This document shows positions 1 through 10,555 of a stretch of DNA of 17,178 bases, in pieces (within the stretch, counting starts at the first letter, position 1; each line of letters begins with the position of its first letter). Made by a program: the position numbers and the translations under genes. The stretch is from assembly GCA_029859555.1 (NCBI GenBank), contig JAOUCV010000012.1, positions 1 to 17,178 on the forward strand. The letters are read 5' to 3'. The notes under the pieces were generated by a model, which was not told the origin of the DNA, did no database searches, and saw only the letters and a list, made by a program, of their open reading frames with translations. Origin of the DNA: Gammaproteobacteria bacterium. Its GTDB lineage: Bacteria > Pseudomonadota > Gammaproteobacteria > UBA9214.

Positions 1-1020
1 ATCCAGGTAGTGCAGCACCACCTTCTCGATCTCGGTGCCAAACTCGATATCCTGCCACTGCTCTCCGAGACGCCGCAAAACTTCATTACGCAACGGCAAG
101 TGGTCACAGGAAGAAGCCAGCTCATCGTCTTCCGGGTCAATATGCACCGTGACATCGGTAACATCTTCATTCGTCTCTATCAGTCTGTGCCTCACCGCCT
201 CGCCGATCTGGTGTCCCTCTGAAACGCTCAGCGCAGGATCGACAAGTATGTGCACGTCTGCCAGCACATCACTGCCGCTGTGGCGGGTACGCAGCATGTG
301 GCAGGCACGCACACCGTTGACCGACATAATGGTTTCACGAATCTCTTCAACCTCTGCCGGCCCCAGTGCCGTATCGATCAGTTCCTGCAGACTCTTCCAC
401 AGCAGGTCCCAGCCGATTTTTGCAATCATCAGGGCAACCGCGACCGCAGCCAGCGCGTCGAGGTAGGGAAAACCGGCCATGGTGCCGATCACACCGATCA
501 CTACAACAATCGAGGAAATGGCATCACTGCGACTGTGCCAGGCATTCGCAAGCAGCATCTTGGAGCGCAGCCGTTTTGCTGCCCGTGCGGTGTATTGATA
601 GATAATTTCCTTCGAGGCAACCGACACCAGCGCCACTACCAGTGCCAGCGGCCCCGGATGCAATAGCAGGTCCGGCTCCAGCAAGCGGCGCACCGCATCG
701 TAACTGATACCAATCGCAACTATCACCAGCGCCACACCCAGTATCACCGTGGCCACGGTCTCGATACGGCCATGCCCGTAGGGATGCTCATCATCGGCCT
801 CGCGATGCGCATGCTTGGCGGCAAACAGCACCAGAAAATCGGTCGCCAGGTCGGAAAAGGAATGCACGCCATCAGCCACCAGCGCCTGCGAACCAGCGCT
901 AATACCAACAAGCACCTTGGCAATGCCCAACAACAGGTCAACAACCCCGCCCACCACGGTTACCAGGCGAATTTTCCGGTAACGTGTATCCAGCGGGTCA
1001 GGCAGGTGTGTATGGCTCAT
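1..1020 (-). CDS. Cation diffusion facilitator (CDF) metal efflux transporter, 3'-truncated by window edge
   Basis: This is a proton-coupled divalent metal efflux protein of the inner membrane. The frame is open from the ATG at 1020 to base 1 with no stop, so 340 residues are visible and the C-terminus is missing. Hydrophobic segments alternate through roughly residues 18-215. Metal-site motifs of the HxxxD type appear near residue 53 (DGVHSFSD) and near residue 162 (AWHSRSD), the quartet usually linked to zinc-type CDFs. A conserved HPYGHGRIE loop lies between the second and third membrane segments. A hydrophilic C-terminal cytoplasmic domain with several His and Asp residues follows (for example HMLRTRHSGSD, VHILVDP, VHIDPEDDE). 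The start lies 3 bases after the TusA-like stop, so translation is probably coupled. Family assignment is secure. Metal specificity (Zn, Fe, Mn, Cd) is inferred and open. Confidence 0.93.
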   Translation of the reverse strand, partial: MSHTHLPDPLDTRYRKIRLVTVVGGVVDLLLGIAKVLVGISAGSQALVADGVHSFSDLATDFLVLFAAKHAHREADDEHPYGHGRIETVATVILGVALVIVAIGISYDAVRRLLEPDLLLHPGPLALVVALVSVASKEIIYQYTARAAKRLRSKMLLANAWHSRSDAISSIVVVIGVIGTMAGFPYLDALAAVAVALMIAKIGWDLLWKSLQELIDTALGPAEVEEIRETIMSVNGVRACHMLRTRHSGSDVLADVHILVDPALSVSEGHQIGEAVRHRLIETNEDVTDVTVHIDPEDDELASSCDHLPLRNEVLRRLGEQWQDIEFGTEIEKVVLHYLD

Positions 1021-1023
1021 GGT

Positions 1024-1257
1024 TCAGTTACCTGTGCCAACGCAAATATGAATGACAATCTCGTGCCCCTGTTCATCAATCTTGAAGATTTCATGTCCGT
1101 GGATCCTGCACCAGGCCGGAATATCATGGACCACGCCCGGATCAGTACACAGCACCTGCACGGTGTCCCCCGGTTGCAGCTTCACCACGGCATCCTGGGC
1201 ACGGATGACCGGCATCGGGCACAGCAGGTTGCGTGCATCAACGACTGTTGTGCTCAT
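1024..1257 (-). CDS. TusA/SirA-family sulfur carrier protein
   Basis: This 77-aa protein has the TusA fold signature. The N-terminal strand is followed by LLCPMPV, which contains the CPxP motif with Cys13 as the expected persulfide-carrying residue. A DxxxVLCTDPG-like segment and a C-terminal strand follow, and the length is normal for the family. TusA-family proteins pass sulfane sulfur between a donor and an acceptor, for example towards tRNA thiolation, molybdenum cofactor or sulfur oxidation enzymes. The start ATG overlaps the stop of the upstream PP-loop gene (ATGA at 1257-1254), and the CDF transporter begins 3 bases downstream, so the three genes look like one translationally coupled operon. 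This context suggests it supplies sulfur to the adjacent PP-loop enzyme; that is inference. It may be a paralogue rather than the canonical TusA, so I give no gene symbol. Confidence 0.92.
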   Translation of the reverse strand: MSTTVVDARNLLCPMPVIRAQDAVVKLQPGDTVQVLCTDPGVVHDIPAWCRIHGHEIFKIDEQGHEIVIHICVGTGN

Positions 1258-2297
1258 ATATACCAGTCTGCAGGAATTTCATCTGCCGTTAACGGTAGCA
1301 CGTCAAGACAGTGTGCATCAGCGTCCACGGGTTTCACTTCTATGGTTACCTGTGCAGCGTCACGCCCCTGGCTGAAACGTGCCGTGAGGCGCGCTGCCAG
1401 CTCAATATCCCCGGCTGCAAGCTCACCGTCAATCAATACCAGAGGACCGCTGTGACTTCTCGGGATCATGTGCACAAAACGCTTTCTATAGCCTTCCAGA
1501 AAACGATTTTCGCCTTCTTCACGACCGACGATAACTTTAAAATTCGGGCGCGGCCGCAGGTGTCTGCCCACCTTCAGCAACATAATGTCATCCAGATCAT
1601 ATTCACGCGTACCCCGTGTCGCCCACAGGTCACCGAGCTTCACGGCATACTGCTTGTCGGTCAGAAAACAGCAACCGCCGGCCGGTTGTGCATAGTCTTC
1701 AAAACCGAACTTTTCTGCCAGCGCCATTTGTGGCTTGCGTGAGCGCCCGTTAAAACCATACAGCTTGTCACGATCCAGCCAGCCACGTATCTCGGGCATG
1801 GTTACAGGCAGGTTTTTTGCACACAGGGGTCGCACCAGCCGATCCCTGGCACCGGAATCACGCGCAACCACCGGCATGGTGTCCTTGCGCTGCGACATCG
1901 GCCGCTGGCCAAGCACTTCGCCGGTGATAATAAAATCGAATCCATGCTCCTCGACCCACTCGCGCGCCTTTTCGACCATGAAGATCTTGCAATCCAGGCA
2001 GGGATTCAGATTCGCGCCGTAGCCATGTTTCGGGTTAATAACGACATCCTTGTATTCCTCGATAATATCGATGATGTGCAGCTTGATGCCGAGCTGCTCG
2101 GCCGACCACAAGGCGTTATTACGTTTCGGTTTGGCACGGTCCTGTTTGCGTATCGCGTGGGTATGTCCCTCGACACAGAAACCGGTAAAAAAGTTGATAC
2201 CCTCGACATGCACGCCCTGCTCCATCACAACCCGCGCGGCCAGCAATGAATCGAGTCCGCCTGAAATCAGCGCAACAGCCTTGGGTTTTTGAGACAT
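1254..2297 (-). CDS. PP-loop tRNA thiolase-like protein (ThiI/MnmA-like) with NFACT-R-like C-terminal region
   Basis: A 347-aa protein that looks like an ATP-dependent tRNA sulfurtransferase. The ATP-binding PP-loop SGGLDS is at residues 12-17. Candidate sulfur or iron-sulfur ligands are the CxxC pair Cys100/Cys103 (NPCLDCK), Cys159 and the pair Cys209/Cys210 (GGCCFLT). GEVLGQRPMSQ is a conserved thiolase-type segment. After about residue 240, the PNFKVIVGRE stretch resembles the NFACT-R RNA-binding domain known to be fused to ThiI/MnmA-like proteins; similar proteins are often annotated as 2-thiouridylate enzymes. It lacks the N-terminal THUMP expected of canonical ThiI. I chose the ATG at 2297 because the PP-loop then begins at the usual distance. 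An in-frame ATG at 2318 would add seven residues, but a TAAAAT -10-like hexamer lies directly before it. Neither start has a clear Shine-Dalgarno. It overlaps the TusA-like gene by 4 bases. The exact modified nucleotide is unknown. Confidence 0.85.
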   Translation of the reverse strand: MSQKPKAVALISGGLDSLLAARVVMEQGVHVEGINFFTGFCVEGHTHAIRKQDRAKPKRNNALWSAEQLGIKLHIIDIIEEYKDVVINPKHGYGANLNPCLDCKIFMVEKAREWVEEHGFDFIITGEVLGQRPMSQRKDTMPVVARDSGARDRLVRPLCAKNLPVTMPEIRGWLDRDKLYGFNGRSRKPQMALAEKFGFEDYAQPAGGCCFLTDKQYAVKLGDLWATRGTREYDLDDIMLLKVGRHLRPRPNFKVIVGREEGENRFLEGYRKRFVHMIPRSHSGPLVLIDGELAAGDIELAARLTARFSQGRDAAQVTIEVKPVDADAHCLDVLPLTADEIPADWYI

Positions 2298-2455
2298 AAG
2301 GGGAACAACAGCGAACATGGATTTTAGCGCGGCCCGGCGGCTATTGCGTCAACTCCGGATGTACCCGGTACGACACGCTACCCTGCCCGGACGGCACCCG
2401 GATTGGCGGGATTCTAACCCAAGCGCAGCACGCTGAGTATAGATAACACAGGGAT
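2298..2455. other. Intergenic region upstream of the PP-loop operon
   Basis: No gene is seen here. On the minus strand a possible promoter consists of TTGACG (2352-2347) and TAAAAT (2326-2321), but the 20-base spacer is longer than the usual 16-18, so this is weak. A TAGAAT hexamer lies farther upstream without a convincing -35. GTACCCGGTAC at 2361-2371 is a short perfect palindrome. No hairpin with a T-run is evident for the upstream minus-strand gene. Confidence 0.35.
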
Positions 2456-3022
2456 TCAGTGCTTTTCGGTCGCGGCGACCAGCGGTATACAACGGCCTTC
2501 AGCGCACACCTGGCGGTAGCAGCGACGACTGCCGGTCTGCTGCCAGAAGTCCATCGCCTGCAGCGGCGTCAACGCCGCAACACCGTCAAGTTCGCGCATC
2601 GCGTGCAGAATATCCACCAGCACGATGAAAGCTTCGGAGAGGTGACTGTAAACCGAGGACCAGCCACGATCCAGCCCATCCGACAGCTGCCGGTACGAGG
2701 CGCGGCCGATATTGACGAAGTAGCTGATACGCACCAGGCGGCGCTCGGCAAGCTGCGGAAACATCCCGGAGAACAGCAGGCAATGATCGCCAACCTCGCG
2801 CAAGCGGTCGGCGCGCTGCTCGGCGGGCAGTGCCTGCGAACCAAGATAATCAGCCGCCATAATACGCGCCGTACAGTGGGGTTTGCTGGCAAAGCGCATC
2901 AGCAGAAACACCAGGTAGCTTTCCAGCGCTTCATCCAGATGCCGGTCGCAGGCTGACTGTGCTTCATGGACCAGTGCCTGCCACTGGGCCTGGGGTGTCG
3001 GTTCGAGAATGAGCTCTGCCAT
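2456..3022 (-). CDS. Uncharacterised 188-aa protein, probably cytosolic and mainly helical
   Basis: I do not recognise this protein. The ATG at 3022 is chosen because GGAGG sits 6 bases upstream; the frame extends to 3070, but the extra 16 residues are basic and lack support. The 188 residues have no signal peptide and no strong membrane segment. The centre (about 75-110) carries a striking block, [13 protein letters not shown] followed by [17 protein letters not shown], which looks like a conserved core. The C-terminus carries two cysteines ([13 protein letters not shown]), with another at residue 81 and one at 50. Codon use and GC look like the neighbours, so it is likely native. It is transcribed divergently from glyQ and lies upstream of the PP-loop operon on the same strand, but 158 bases separate it from that gene. 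Confidence 0.8.
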   Translation of the reverse strand: MAELILEPTPQAQWQALVHEAQSACDRHLDEALESYLVFLLMRFASKPHCTARIMAADYLGSQALPAEQRADRLREVGDHCLLFSGMFPQLAERRLVRISYFVNIGRASYRQLSDGLDRGWSSVYSHLSEAFIVLVDILHAMRELDGVAALTPLQAMDFWQQTGSRRCYRQVCAEGRCIPLVAATEKH

Positions 3023-3243
3023 GCCGTTCCTCCGCCAGGGTACGAAAAGTAATCGACCCCGCGTCGCCACCGCTTGAGGCCAACATCTGTGTACCGTTAT
3101 CTACATTTACCACAGGGAACTGCAAAATGTCACTCAAGTGCCCCGGGAAAGGCACCCCGGGGCGCCAGTGTGGGGAAATTGTCAGCACCGCACGCTATAC
3201 TGTACGGCTTGCAATCCGCATCAACCTATACGAAAAACAAACC
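3023..3243. promoter_or_regulatory. Divergent control region between the 188-aa gene and glyQ
   Basis: This 221-base gap must hold the promoters of two divergent genes. For glyQ the best -10-like hexamers are TATACT (3196-3201) and TATACG (3227-3232). The TTGTCA (3179-3184) and TTGCAA (3209-3214) candidates for -35 are too close to them, so no clean promoter can be named. For the minus-strand gene, GGAGG at 3033-3029 is a good ribosome site. A GC-rich hairpin lies in the middle and is listed separately. Confidence 0.4.
3138..3165. repeat. GC-rich inverted repeat upstream of glyQ
   Basis: CCCCGGG at 3141-3147 pairs perfectly with CCCGGGG at 3156-3162 across an 8-base loop. The helix can be extended to 10 pairs (3138-3147 with 3156-3165) including one G-T wobble. 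There is no T-run immediately after it on the plus strand, so it is not a textbook terminator. It lies about 80 bases before the glyQ start. Confidence 0.55.
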
Positions 3244-4155
3244 GTGTCAGATACCCCCAAAACATTTCAGGCCCTGATCCTTGCATTACAGAACTACTGG
3301 AGCCGCCAGGGTTGCGCGCTGTTGCAGCCCTACGATATGGAAGTCGGCGCCGGCACCTTTCACCCGGCAACCTTCCTGCGCGCCATCGGACCAGAGCCCT
3401 GGCGGGCAGCCTATGTGCAACCATCGCGCCGTCCAACCGATGGTCGTTATGGTGAAAACCCGAACCGCCTGCAGCACTACTACCAGTTCCAGGTGGTGCT
3501 GAAACCGTCGCCGCTGGATATCCAGGAGCTGTATCTCGGCTCGCTGCGCGAACTCGGGATTGACCCGCTGGTACACGATATCCGCTTCGTCGAGGACAAC
3601 TGGGAATCCCCGACGCTGGGCGCCTGGGGGCTTGGCTGGGAGATCTGGCTAAACGGCATGGAAATCTCGCAATTTACCTATTTTCAGCAGGTCGGCGGGC
3701 TGGAGAGTCGGCCGGTAACCGGGGAACTGACCTACGGGCTGGAGCGCATTGCCATGTACCTGCAGGAAGTTGAAAGCGTGTTTGATCTGGTGTGGGCAGA
3801 AGGACCCGATGGCCCACTCACCTACCGCGACGTCTATCACCAGAATGAAGTAGAGATGTCAGCCTACAATTTTGAGCATGCCGATATCGAGTCACTGCTG
3901 CAATGGTTTGATACCTGTGAGCGTGAGAGCAATCGCATGATCGAGGCTGGCCTGCCATTACCAGCCTACGAAATGGTGCTCAAGGCCTCACACACCTTTA
4001 ACCTGCTGGATGCACGCAATGCCATTTCGGTAACCGAACGACAACGCTACATTTTGCGGGTACGCACGCTGTCGCGCCAGGTTGCCGAGAGCTACTACGC
4101 GGCCCGTGAAAAACTCGGCTTCCCGATGCTGGCAGACAAGGAGTCAAGCGCATGA
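3244..4155 (+). CDS. glyQ: Glycyl-tRNA synthetase alpha subunit
   Basis: GlyQ is the catalytic alpha subunit of the bacterial alpha2beta2 glycyl-tRNA synthetase, which activates glycine with ATP and charges tRNA-Gly. The sequence carries family-defining stretches: [70 protein letters not shown] and the C-terminal [15 protein letters not shown] place the start at the GTG at 3244, giving 303 residues, the same length as the E. coli protein and aligned with its N-terminus ([13 protein letters not shown]). An in-frame ATG at 3127 would add 39 unrelated residues that run through the upstream hairpin, so I reject it. There is no strong Shine-Dalgarno before this GTG. It overlaps glyS by three bases, indicating coupled translation of the two subunits. 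Confidence 0.97.
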   Translation: MSDTPKTFQALILALQNYWSRQGCALLQPYDMEVGAGTFHPATFLRAIGPEPWRAAYVQPSRRPTDGRYGENPNRLQHYYQFQVVLKPSPLDIQELYLGSLRELGIDPLVHDIRFVEDNWESPTLGAWGLGWEIWLNGMEISQFTYFQQVGGLESRPVTGELTYGLERIAMYLQEVESVFDLVWAEGPDGPLTYRDVYHQNEVEMSAYNFEHADIESLLQWFDTCERESNRMIEAGLPLPAYEMVLKASHTFNLLDARNAISVTERQRYILRVRTLSRQVAESYYAAREKLGFPMLADKESSA

Positions 4156-6227
4156 TGGCAACCCGGGATTTACTCATCGAAATCGGTACGGAAGAGTTGC
4201 CACCGAAGGCGCTGCAGCGCATGCGCGATGCATTGCAGGCCTCGCTCGACAAACTGCTGGATGAAAACTATCTTGAGCATGGATCCAGCCAGGCCTACGC
4301 GGCACCGCGCCGTCTGGCGGTACTCATAAGGGATGTCCCTGAAGCGCAGCCAGACCGTGAGGTCAACAAGCGCGGTCCGGCACTGCAGGCGGCCTTTGAC
4401 GAGGATGGCAAACCCACCAGGCCGGCTGAGGGTTTTGCACGTTCCTGTGGTGTCGGCGTCAGCGAGCTGCAGCAGCTTGAAACAGACAAGGGCAGCTGGC
4501 TGGCGTTCACCTCCACGGTTGCCGGCCAGCCCGCCACAGAGATTATCCCGGGGCTGCTGGAGAAGGCCCTGAAAGCGCTGCCCATGCCGAAGCGCATGCG
4601 CTGGGGCAGCTCGGACATCGAATTTGTGCGCCCGATTCACTGGATTGTGCTGCTGTTCGGCGACACCGCGGTAAAGGCCAGCATTCTCGGCGTCAACAGC
4701 GATCGCTACAGCCGCGGACACCGCTTTCACCATCCGCACAACATCGCTATTGGCAGCCCGGAATCATACGCAGAAACACTGCAACAGACCGGCAAGGTGA
4801 TTGCCGATATGGCACAGCGGCGCGCATCGATTGAGGCACAGGCCAGCGAGGCCGGCGTTGCACTGGGCGGCCAGGCACACATTGAGCCGGCGTTGCTTGA
4901 TGAGGTAAATGCACTGGTGGAATGGCCGGTCGCCATCAGCGGCGGCTTTGATAAACGCTTCCTGGAGGTACCAGCCGAGGCACTGATTTCCAGTATGCAG
5001 GACCACCAGAAGTACTTTCCGGTCATGGATGCCGACGGCAAGCTGCTGCCGCACTTCATCACCATCGCCAACATCTCCAGTAGCCAGCCGCAGCAGATTC
5101 GCGCCGGCAATGAACGCGTGATTCGTCCGCGCCTGGAGGATGCGGTGTTCTTCTGGAACCAGGATCGCAAGCAGTCGCTGCACAGCCGGGCCGCTCAGCT
5201 CGACCACATGACCTTTCAGAAAAAGCTCGGCTCACTGGGCGACAAGCAACGCCGCATCAGTGCCATTGCCAGCCACATTGCTGCAGAACTGAATATTGAT
5301 GTGCCGCAGGTGCAGCGCGCTGCTGCCCTGTGCAAGTGCGACCTGGTCACCAGTATGGTGAGCGAATTCCCCGATCTGCAGGGCATCATGGGACGCTATT
5401 ACGCCAGCCATGATGGCGAGGACGCCGCCGTCGCAGAAGCACTGGATGAACAGTATCAACCGCGTTTTGCCGGTGATGTGCTGCCCGCTTCAGGCCCCGG
5501 TCAGGCACTCGCCATTGCCGAACGCCTCGATACGCTCACCGGTATTTTTGCCATTGGCCAGACACCTACCGGTGACAAGGATCCCTTTGGTCTGCGCCGC
5601 TCGGCGCTTGGCCTGCTGCGTATCCTCATAGAAAAACAGCTTGATCTCGACCTCACCAGACTGATTGATACTGCCGCACAGTTACTGCCCGCGGAGGTAC
5701 AGGCTGAAGCCATTACAGAGGATCTGTTCAGCTTCATGATGGAACGCCTGCGTGCCTATTATCTGGACGCCGGTTATGACAACCACATATTTGCCGCGGT
5801 ACTGGCGCGGCAACCGGCGCGGCCGCTGGATTTTGATCAGCGCATCCGTGCCGTCAGGGCCTTCGGCGAACTGGCCGAGGCCGAAAGTCTGGCGGCAGCC
5901 AACAAGCGTATCCGCAATATCCTGCGCAAGGCCGAGACAGAAATACCGGCCAGCTGCCAGCAGCAGTTGCTGCAGGAACCCGCCGAACAGGCGCTCGCAA
6001 CCGCCGTCAACGCGCTGCAAACGGCTGTCGAACCATTATTTCAGCAACGCCGGTACACTGAGGCCCTGCGCGAACTGGCGGCACTACAGGCGCCGGTAGA
6101 CGCTTTCTTCGACCAGGTGATGGTAATGGCCGATGATGACCGGCTGAGGGATAATCGGCTGGCTTTGCTGCATTCGCTGTCACGGCTGTTTTTACAGGTT
6201 GCAGATATTTCCCTGTTGCAGAAATAA
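4152..6227 (+). CDS. glyS: Glycyl-tRNA synthetase beta subunit
   Basis: GlyS is the beta subunit of the tetrameric glycyl-tRNA synthetase; it recognises tRNA-Gly and is needed for aminoacylation. The protein is 691 residues (E. coli 689). Typical stretches are [15 protein letters not shown] at the N-terminus, [14 protein letters not shown] and [11 protein letters not shown] in the middle, [17 protein letters not shown] and [17 protein letters not shown], and a C-terminal helical DALR-like anticodon-binding region from about residue 590. AAGGAG lies about 8 bases before the ATG at 4152; a second ATG follows at once at 4155, so the exact start differs by one residue at most. The start codon overlaps the glyQ stop (ATGA). 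The next gene begins 69 bases after the stop, and no clear terminator lies between. Confidence 0.97.
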   Translation: MMATRDLLIEIGTEELPPKALQRMRDALQASLDKLLDENYLEHGSSQAYAAPRRLAVLIRDVPEAQPDREVNKRGPALQAAFDEDGKPTRPAEGFARSCGVGVSELQQLETDKGSWLAFTSTVAGQPATEIIPGLLEKALKALPMPKRMRWGSSDIEFVRPIHWIVLLFGDTAVKASILGVNSDRYSRGHRFHHPHNIAIGSPESYAETLQQTGKVIADMAQRRASIEAQASEAGVALGGQAHIEPALLDEVNALVEWPVAISGGFDKRFLEVPAEALISSMQDHQKYFPVMDADGKLLPHFITIANISSSQPQQIRAGNERVIRPRLEDAVFFWNQDRKQSLHSRAAQLDHMTFQKKLGSLGDKQRRISAIASHIAAELNIDVPQVQRAAALCKCDLVTSMVSEFPDLQGIMGRYYASHDGEDAAVAEALDEQYQPRFAGDVLPASGPGQALAIAERLDTLTGIFAIGQTPTGDKDPFGLRRSALGLLRILIEKQLDLDLTRLIDTAAQLLPAEVQAEAITEDLFSFMMERLRAYYLDAGYDNHIFAAVLARQPARPLDFDQRIRAVRAFGELAEAESLAAANKRIRNILRKAETEIPASCQQQLLQEPAEQALATAVNALQTAVEPLFQQRRYTEALRELAALQAPVDAFFDQVMVMADDDRLRDNRLALLHSLSRLFLQVADISLLQK

Positions 6228-6296
6228 ATTGTCGGGAAAACTGCTGGATTGGCGGAGCAAGCCGTAGCCGCCACATAACCGGAGTACAGGTGATCC

Positions 6297-6632
6297 ATGT
6301 CCACGACCGATTCCTACCGTGCGATGCTTGCAGCCGTGCAGGCGTTTCATGACAAGCATGATTTCAAAAATACCGGTGGCGAGGAAATGGCCTACCGTGT
6401 CGCGCTGATGACCGAGGAGCTGGGTGAAATTTCAGCCTGCGTCACCAAGGGCAAGGACACGGCCAGCCTTGCCGAGGAATCAGCGGACTTGATGATACTG
6501 CTGATCGGCACCGCCATCGCCGGCGGCTTCAACCTGGATGACGCCTTTTGGGCAAAGATGCATAAACTTGAGTCGCGCGAGTCGCGCATGATTAACGGCC
6601 GAATCCGGGTCTCGGAATTCAGGGACATGTGA
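6297..6632 (+). CDS. MazG-like nucleotide pyrophosphohydrolase
   Basis: This 111-aa protein is an all-alpha NTP pyrophosphohydrolase of the MazG/dUTPase superfamily, which hydrolyses nucleoside triphosphates to the monophosphate and pyrophosphate and often removes non-canonical nucleotides. The magnesium-binding acidic motif is visible as EELGE at residues 40-44 followed by EESAD at 60-64, matching EExxE...ExxD. It is a single-domain short form, unlike the two-domain enteric MazG of about 260 residues. AGGTGA lies 5 bases before the ATG. The stop overlaps the gmhB start by one base (TGATG). I know of no required link between this enzyme and heptose or phospholipid synthesis, so its place in this cluster is not explained. 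The substrate is unknown. Confidence 0.88.
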   Translation: MSTTDSYRAMLAAVQAFHDKHDFKNTGGEEMAYRVALMTEELGEISACVTKGKDTASLAEESADLMILLIGTAIAGGFNLDDAFWAKMHKLESRESRMINGRIRVSEFRDM

Positions 6633-7168
6633 TGCAGCTGATCATCCTCGACCGCGACGGCGTCATCAACGAAGACTCCGATGAATACATCAAATCGCCG
6701 AACGAGTGGCTGCCGATTCGTGGCAGTATGGAAGCCATCGCCCGCCTGCACCGTGCCGGCTGGCGGGTGGTGGTTGCCACTAACCAGTCAGGCATTGCCC
6801 GTAATCTGTTTGACCTCGACACGCTGGCGCGTATCCATGCAACCATGCACCGCCGGGTTATAGAGTCCGGCGGCCTGATCGACGCCGTGTTCTTCTGTCC
6901 GCACGGTCCTGATGATGCCTGCAGCTGCCGCAAACCCCTGCCCGGCATGTTTCATGACATCGCTGCACGGCTACAAATTGACCTGCAGGGGGTACCGGCA
7001 ATTGGTGATTCCCTGCGTGACATCCAGGCCGCACGGGCTGCTGGCGCCACGCCGATGCTGGTTAAGACCGGCAAGGGCTTTGGTACAGTCTCCCATCCGG
7101 ATTTTGACCCGCAGGTGCCGGTTTTCAATGACCTCTATGGCGCCGTAAACCAGCTGCTTGATAATTGA
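6632..7168 (+). CDS. gmhB: D-glycero-beta-D-manno-heptose 1,7-bisphosphate 7-phosphatase
   Basis: GmhB removes the C7 phosphate during synthesis of ADP-L-glycero-D-manno-heptose for the lipopolysaccharide inner core. This HAD-family protein has 178 residues. The nucleophile motif is DRDGVIN (Asp7 and Asp9), motif II is ATNQSG, the phosphate-binding lysine lies in CRKPLPGM and the acidic motif is GDSLRD near 125-130. A structural zinc site is visible as Cys89, His91, Cys97 and Cys99. The H-to-C spacing is shorter than in the E. coli enzyme but like the short-loop forms I associate with Pseudomonas. The ATG at 6632 is preferred to the GTG one codon upstream because it gives the usual N-terminus and a TGATG overlap with the preceding gene. 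The product could also be a related histidinol-phosphate-type phosphatase, but the zinc motif and context favour GmhB. Confidence 0.92.
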   Translation: MQLIILDRDGVINEDSDEYIKSPNEWLPIRGSMEAIARLHRAGWRVVVATNQSGIARNLFDLDTLARIHATMHRRVIESGGLIDAVFFCPHGPDDACSCRKPLPGMFHDIAARLQIDLQGVPAIGDSLRDIQAARAAGATPMLVKTGKGFGTVSHPDFDPQVPVFNDLYGAVNQLLDN

Positions 7169-7195
7169 GTACCACCCTTCATCTGAAAAACTGAC

Positions 7196-7933
7196 ATGGC
7201 CTCAAATACTTCTCCCTACCTGATACTCTGGCTGCGCTCGCTGGCGTTCTGGATCGTGTTTCCGATCTCGCTGGTGCTGTTTGCCATCCTGCTGATGCTG
7301 GCTGCCCCGTTTTCGCTGAAAACACGCTGGGCGCTGCTACAAATCTGGGTGCAGTTCATCCTCTGGTGGCTGCGGGTAAGCTGTAAGCTAACCCATGAAA
7401 TTCAGGGTGCGGACAATATTCCGGCCGACGCCGGTATCGTGTTTGCCAAGCATCAATCGACCTGGGAGACGATTGCGCTGCAGCAGATATTTCCGCTGCA
7501 GGTATGGGTTGCCAAACGTGAACTCATGTGGATTCCGTTTTTTGGCTGGGGACTGTGGCTGATGCAGTGCATCCACATAAAACGCGGGTCCGGCAAGGCC
7601 GCCATCAACCAGCTGGTTACCCAGGGCAAGGCACGCATGGAAGAAGGTATCTGGGTGGTCATCTTTCCGGAAGGTACCCGGGTAGCGGCCGGCTCACAGG
7701 GACGTTATCGAATTGGTGGTACCGTACTGGCTGAGCACAGCGGGCGAGATATTATTCCGGTCGCGCACAATGCCGGTGAATACTGGCCACGGCGCAGTTT
7801 TATCAAACGCCCCGGGGTCATCCAGGTTCGCATCGGCGCCCCGATTTCACCCAGGGGTAAAACCGCGCAGCAGCTGCTGGATGAAGCCTCCGGCTGGATT
7901 GAGGCACGCATGGCCGAGATCACGACCCTGTAG
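7196..7933 (+). CDS. plsC: 1-acyl-sn-glycerol-3-phosphate acyltransferase
   Basis: This inner-membrane enzyme adds the second acyl chain to lysophosphatidic acid to make phosphatidic acid. The 245-aa protein begins with a hydrophobic region (about residues 9-60, probably two membrane segments or a re-entrant helix). The acyltransferase core follows. The catalytic block is KHQSTWE (His86, Glu91), an H-x4-E form of the usual H-x4-D motif and common in proteobacterial members of this subfamily. The substrate motif FPEGTR is at 157-162. It begins 27 bases after gmhB and shows no clear ribosome site. The conserved order glyQ-glyS-gmhB-plsC facing gyrB matches the Pseudomonas origin region, where the homologue has also been called lptA or hdtS. 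It may therefore act on other acyl acceptors. Family certain, substrate likely. Confidence 0.9.
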   Translation: MASNTSPYLILWLRSLAFWIVFPISLVLFAILLMLAAPFSLKTRWALLQIWVQFILWWLRVSCKLTHEIQGADNIPADAGIVFAKHQSTWETIALQQIFPLQVWVAKRELMWIPFFGWGLWLMQCIHIKRGSGKAAINQLVTQGKARMEEGIWVVIFPEGTRVAAGSQGRYRIGGTVLAEHSGRDIIPVAHNAGEYWPRRSFIKRPGVIQVRIGAPISPRGKTAQQLLDEASGWIEARMAEITTL

Positions 7934-8063
7934 CAGCGGAGCCGCTATGCGACTAAATATATTGTGTGTTATATATAACTGATGTTTACTATAAAAATAA
8001 TTACTTACTATTCAATAGTATAATTTTTATTTGTTTTTCAGCTATAGCGAAAATCACGACTAT
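7934..8063. other. AT-rich convergent boundary between plsC and gyrB
   Basis: No gene is seen. From about 7955 to 8040 the sequence is strikingly AT-rich compared with the GC-rich flanks. It contains an inverted repeat followed by T-runs, described separately. AGCGG-AG-CCGCT just after the plsC stop is a short palindrome with too small a loop to be a good hairpin. The region probably serves as transcription end for both genes. Confidence 0.55.
8006..8038. terminator. Candidate bidirectional terminator between convergent plsC and gyrB
   Basis: TACTATT (8006-8012) and AATAGTA (8014-8020) form a perfect inverted repeat around one base. On the plus strand it is followed by TTTTT at 8024-8028 and again at 8034-8038. 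On the minus strand it is followed by an A/T-rich stretch with TTTTT. The stem is purely A-T apart from one G-C pair, so it would be weak; the position between two converging genes is the best argument for it. Confidence 0.4.

Positions 8064-10547
<2,484 letters not shown>

Positions 10548-10555
<8 letters not shown>

Noticed and set aside
772..1455. Plus-strand open frame of 227 codons opposite the CDF, TusA-like and PP-loop genes
   Set aside because: It spans three well-supported minus-strand genes and shows no coherent domain; it is a shadow.
2361..2371. Palindrome GTACCCGGTAC as an operator
   Set aside because: Only 11 bases, with no second copy seen and no known binder; likely chance.
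3127..3243. N-terminal extension of GlyQ from the ATG at 3127
   Set aside because: The 39 extra residues match no GlyQ, and the GTG at 3244 gives exactly the usual 303 aa.
3071..3243. A glycine T-box riboswitch before glyQ
   Set aside because: No T-box sequence, specifier stem or terminator/antiterminator pair is visible, and T-boxes are not typical of gammaproteobacteria.
6250..6273. GGCGG...CCGCC inverted repeat after glyS as a terminator
   Set aside because: Only six pairs across a 12-base loop with no T-run, so it is too weak to call.
7451..7472. Acyltransferase motif with Glu instead of Asp in PlsC (H-x4-E) as a sign of lost activity
   Set aside because: The KHQSTWE form is common in proteobacterial PlsC proteins, and the remaining motifs are intact.
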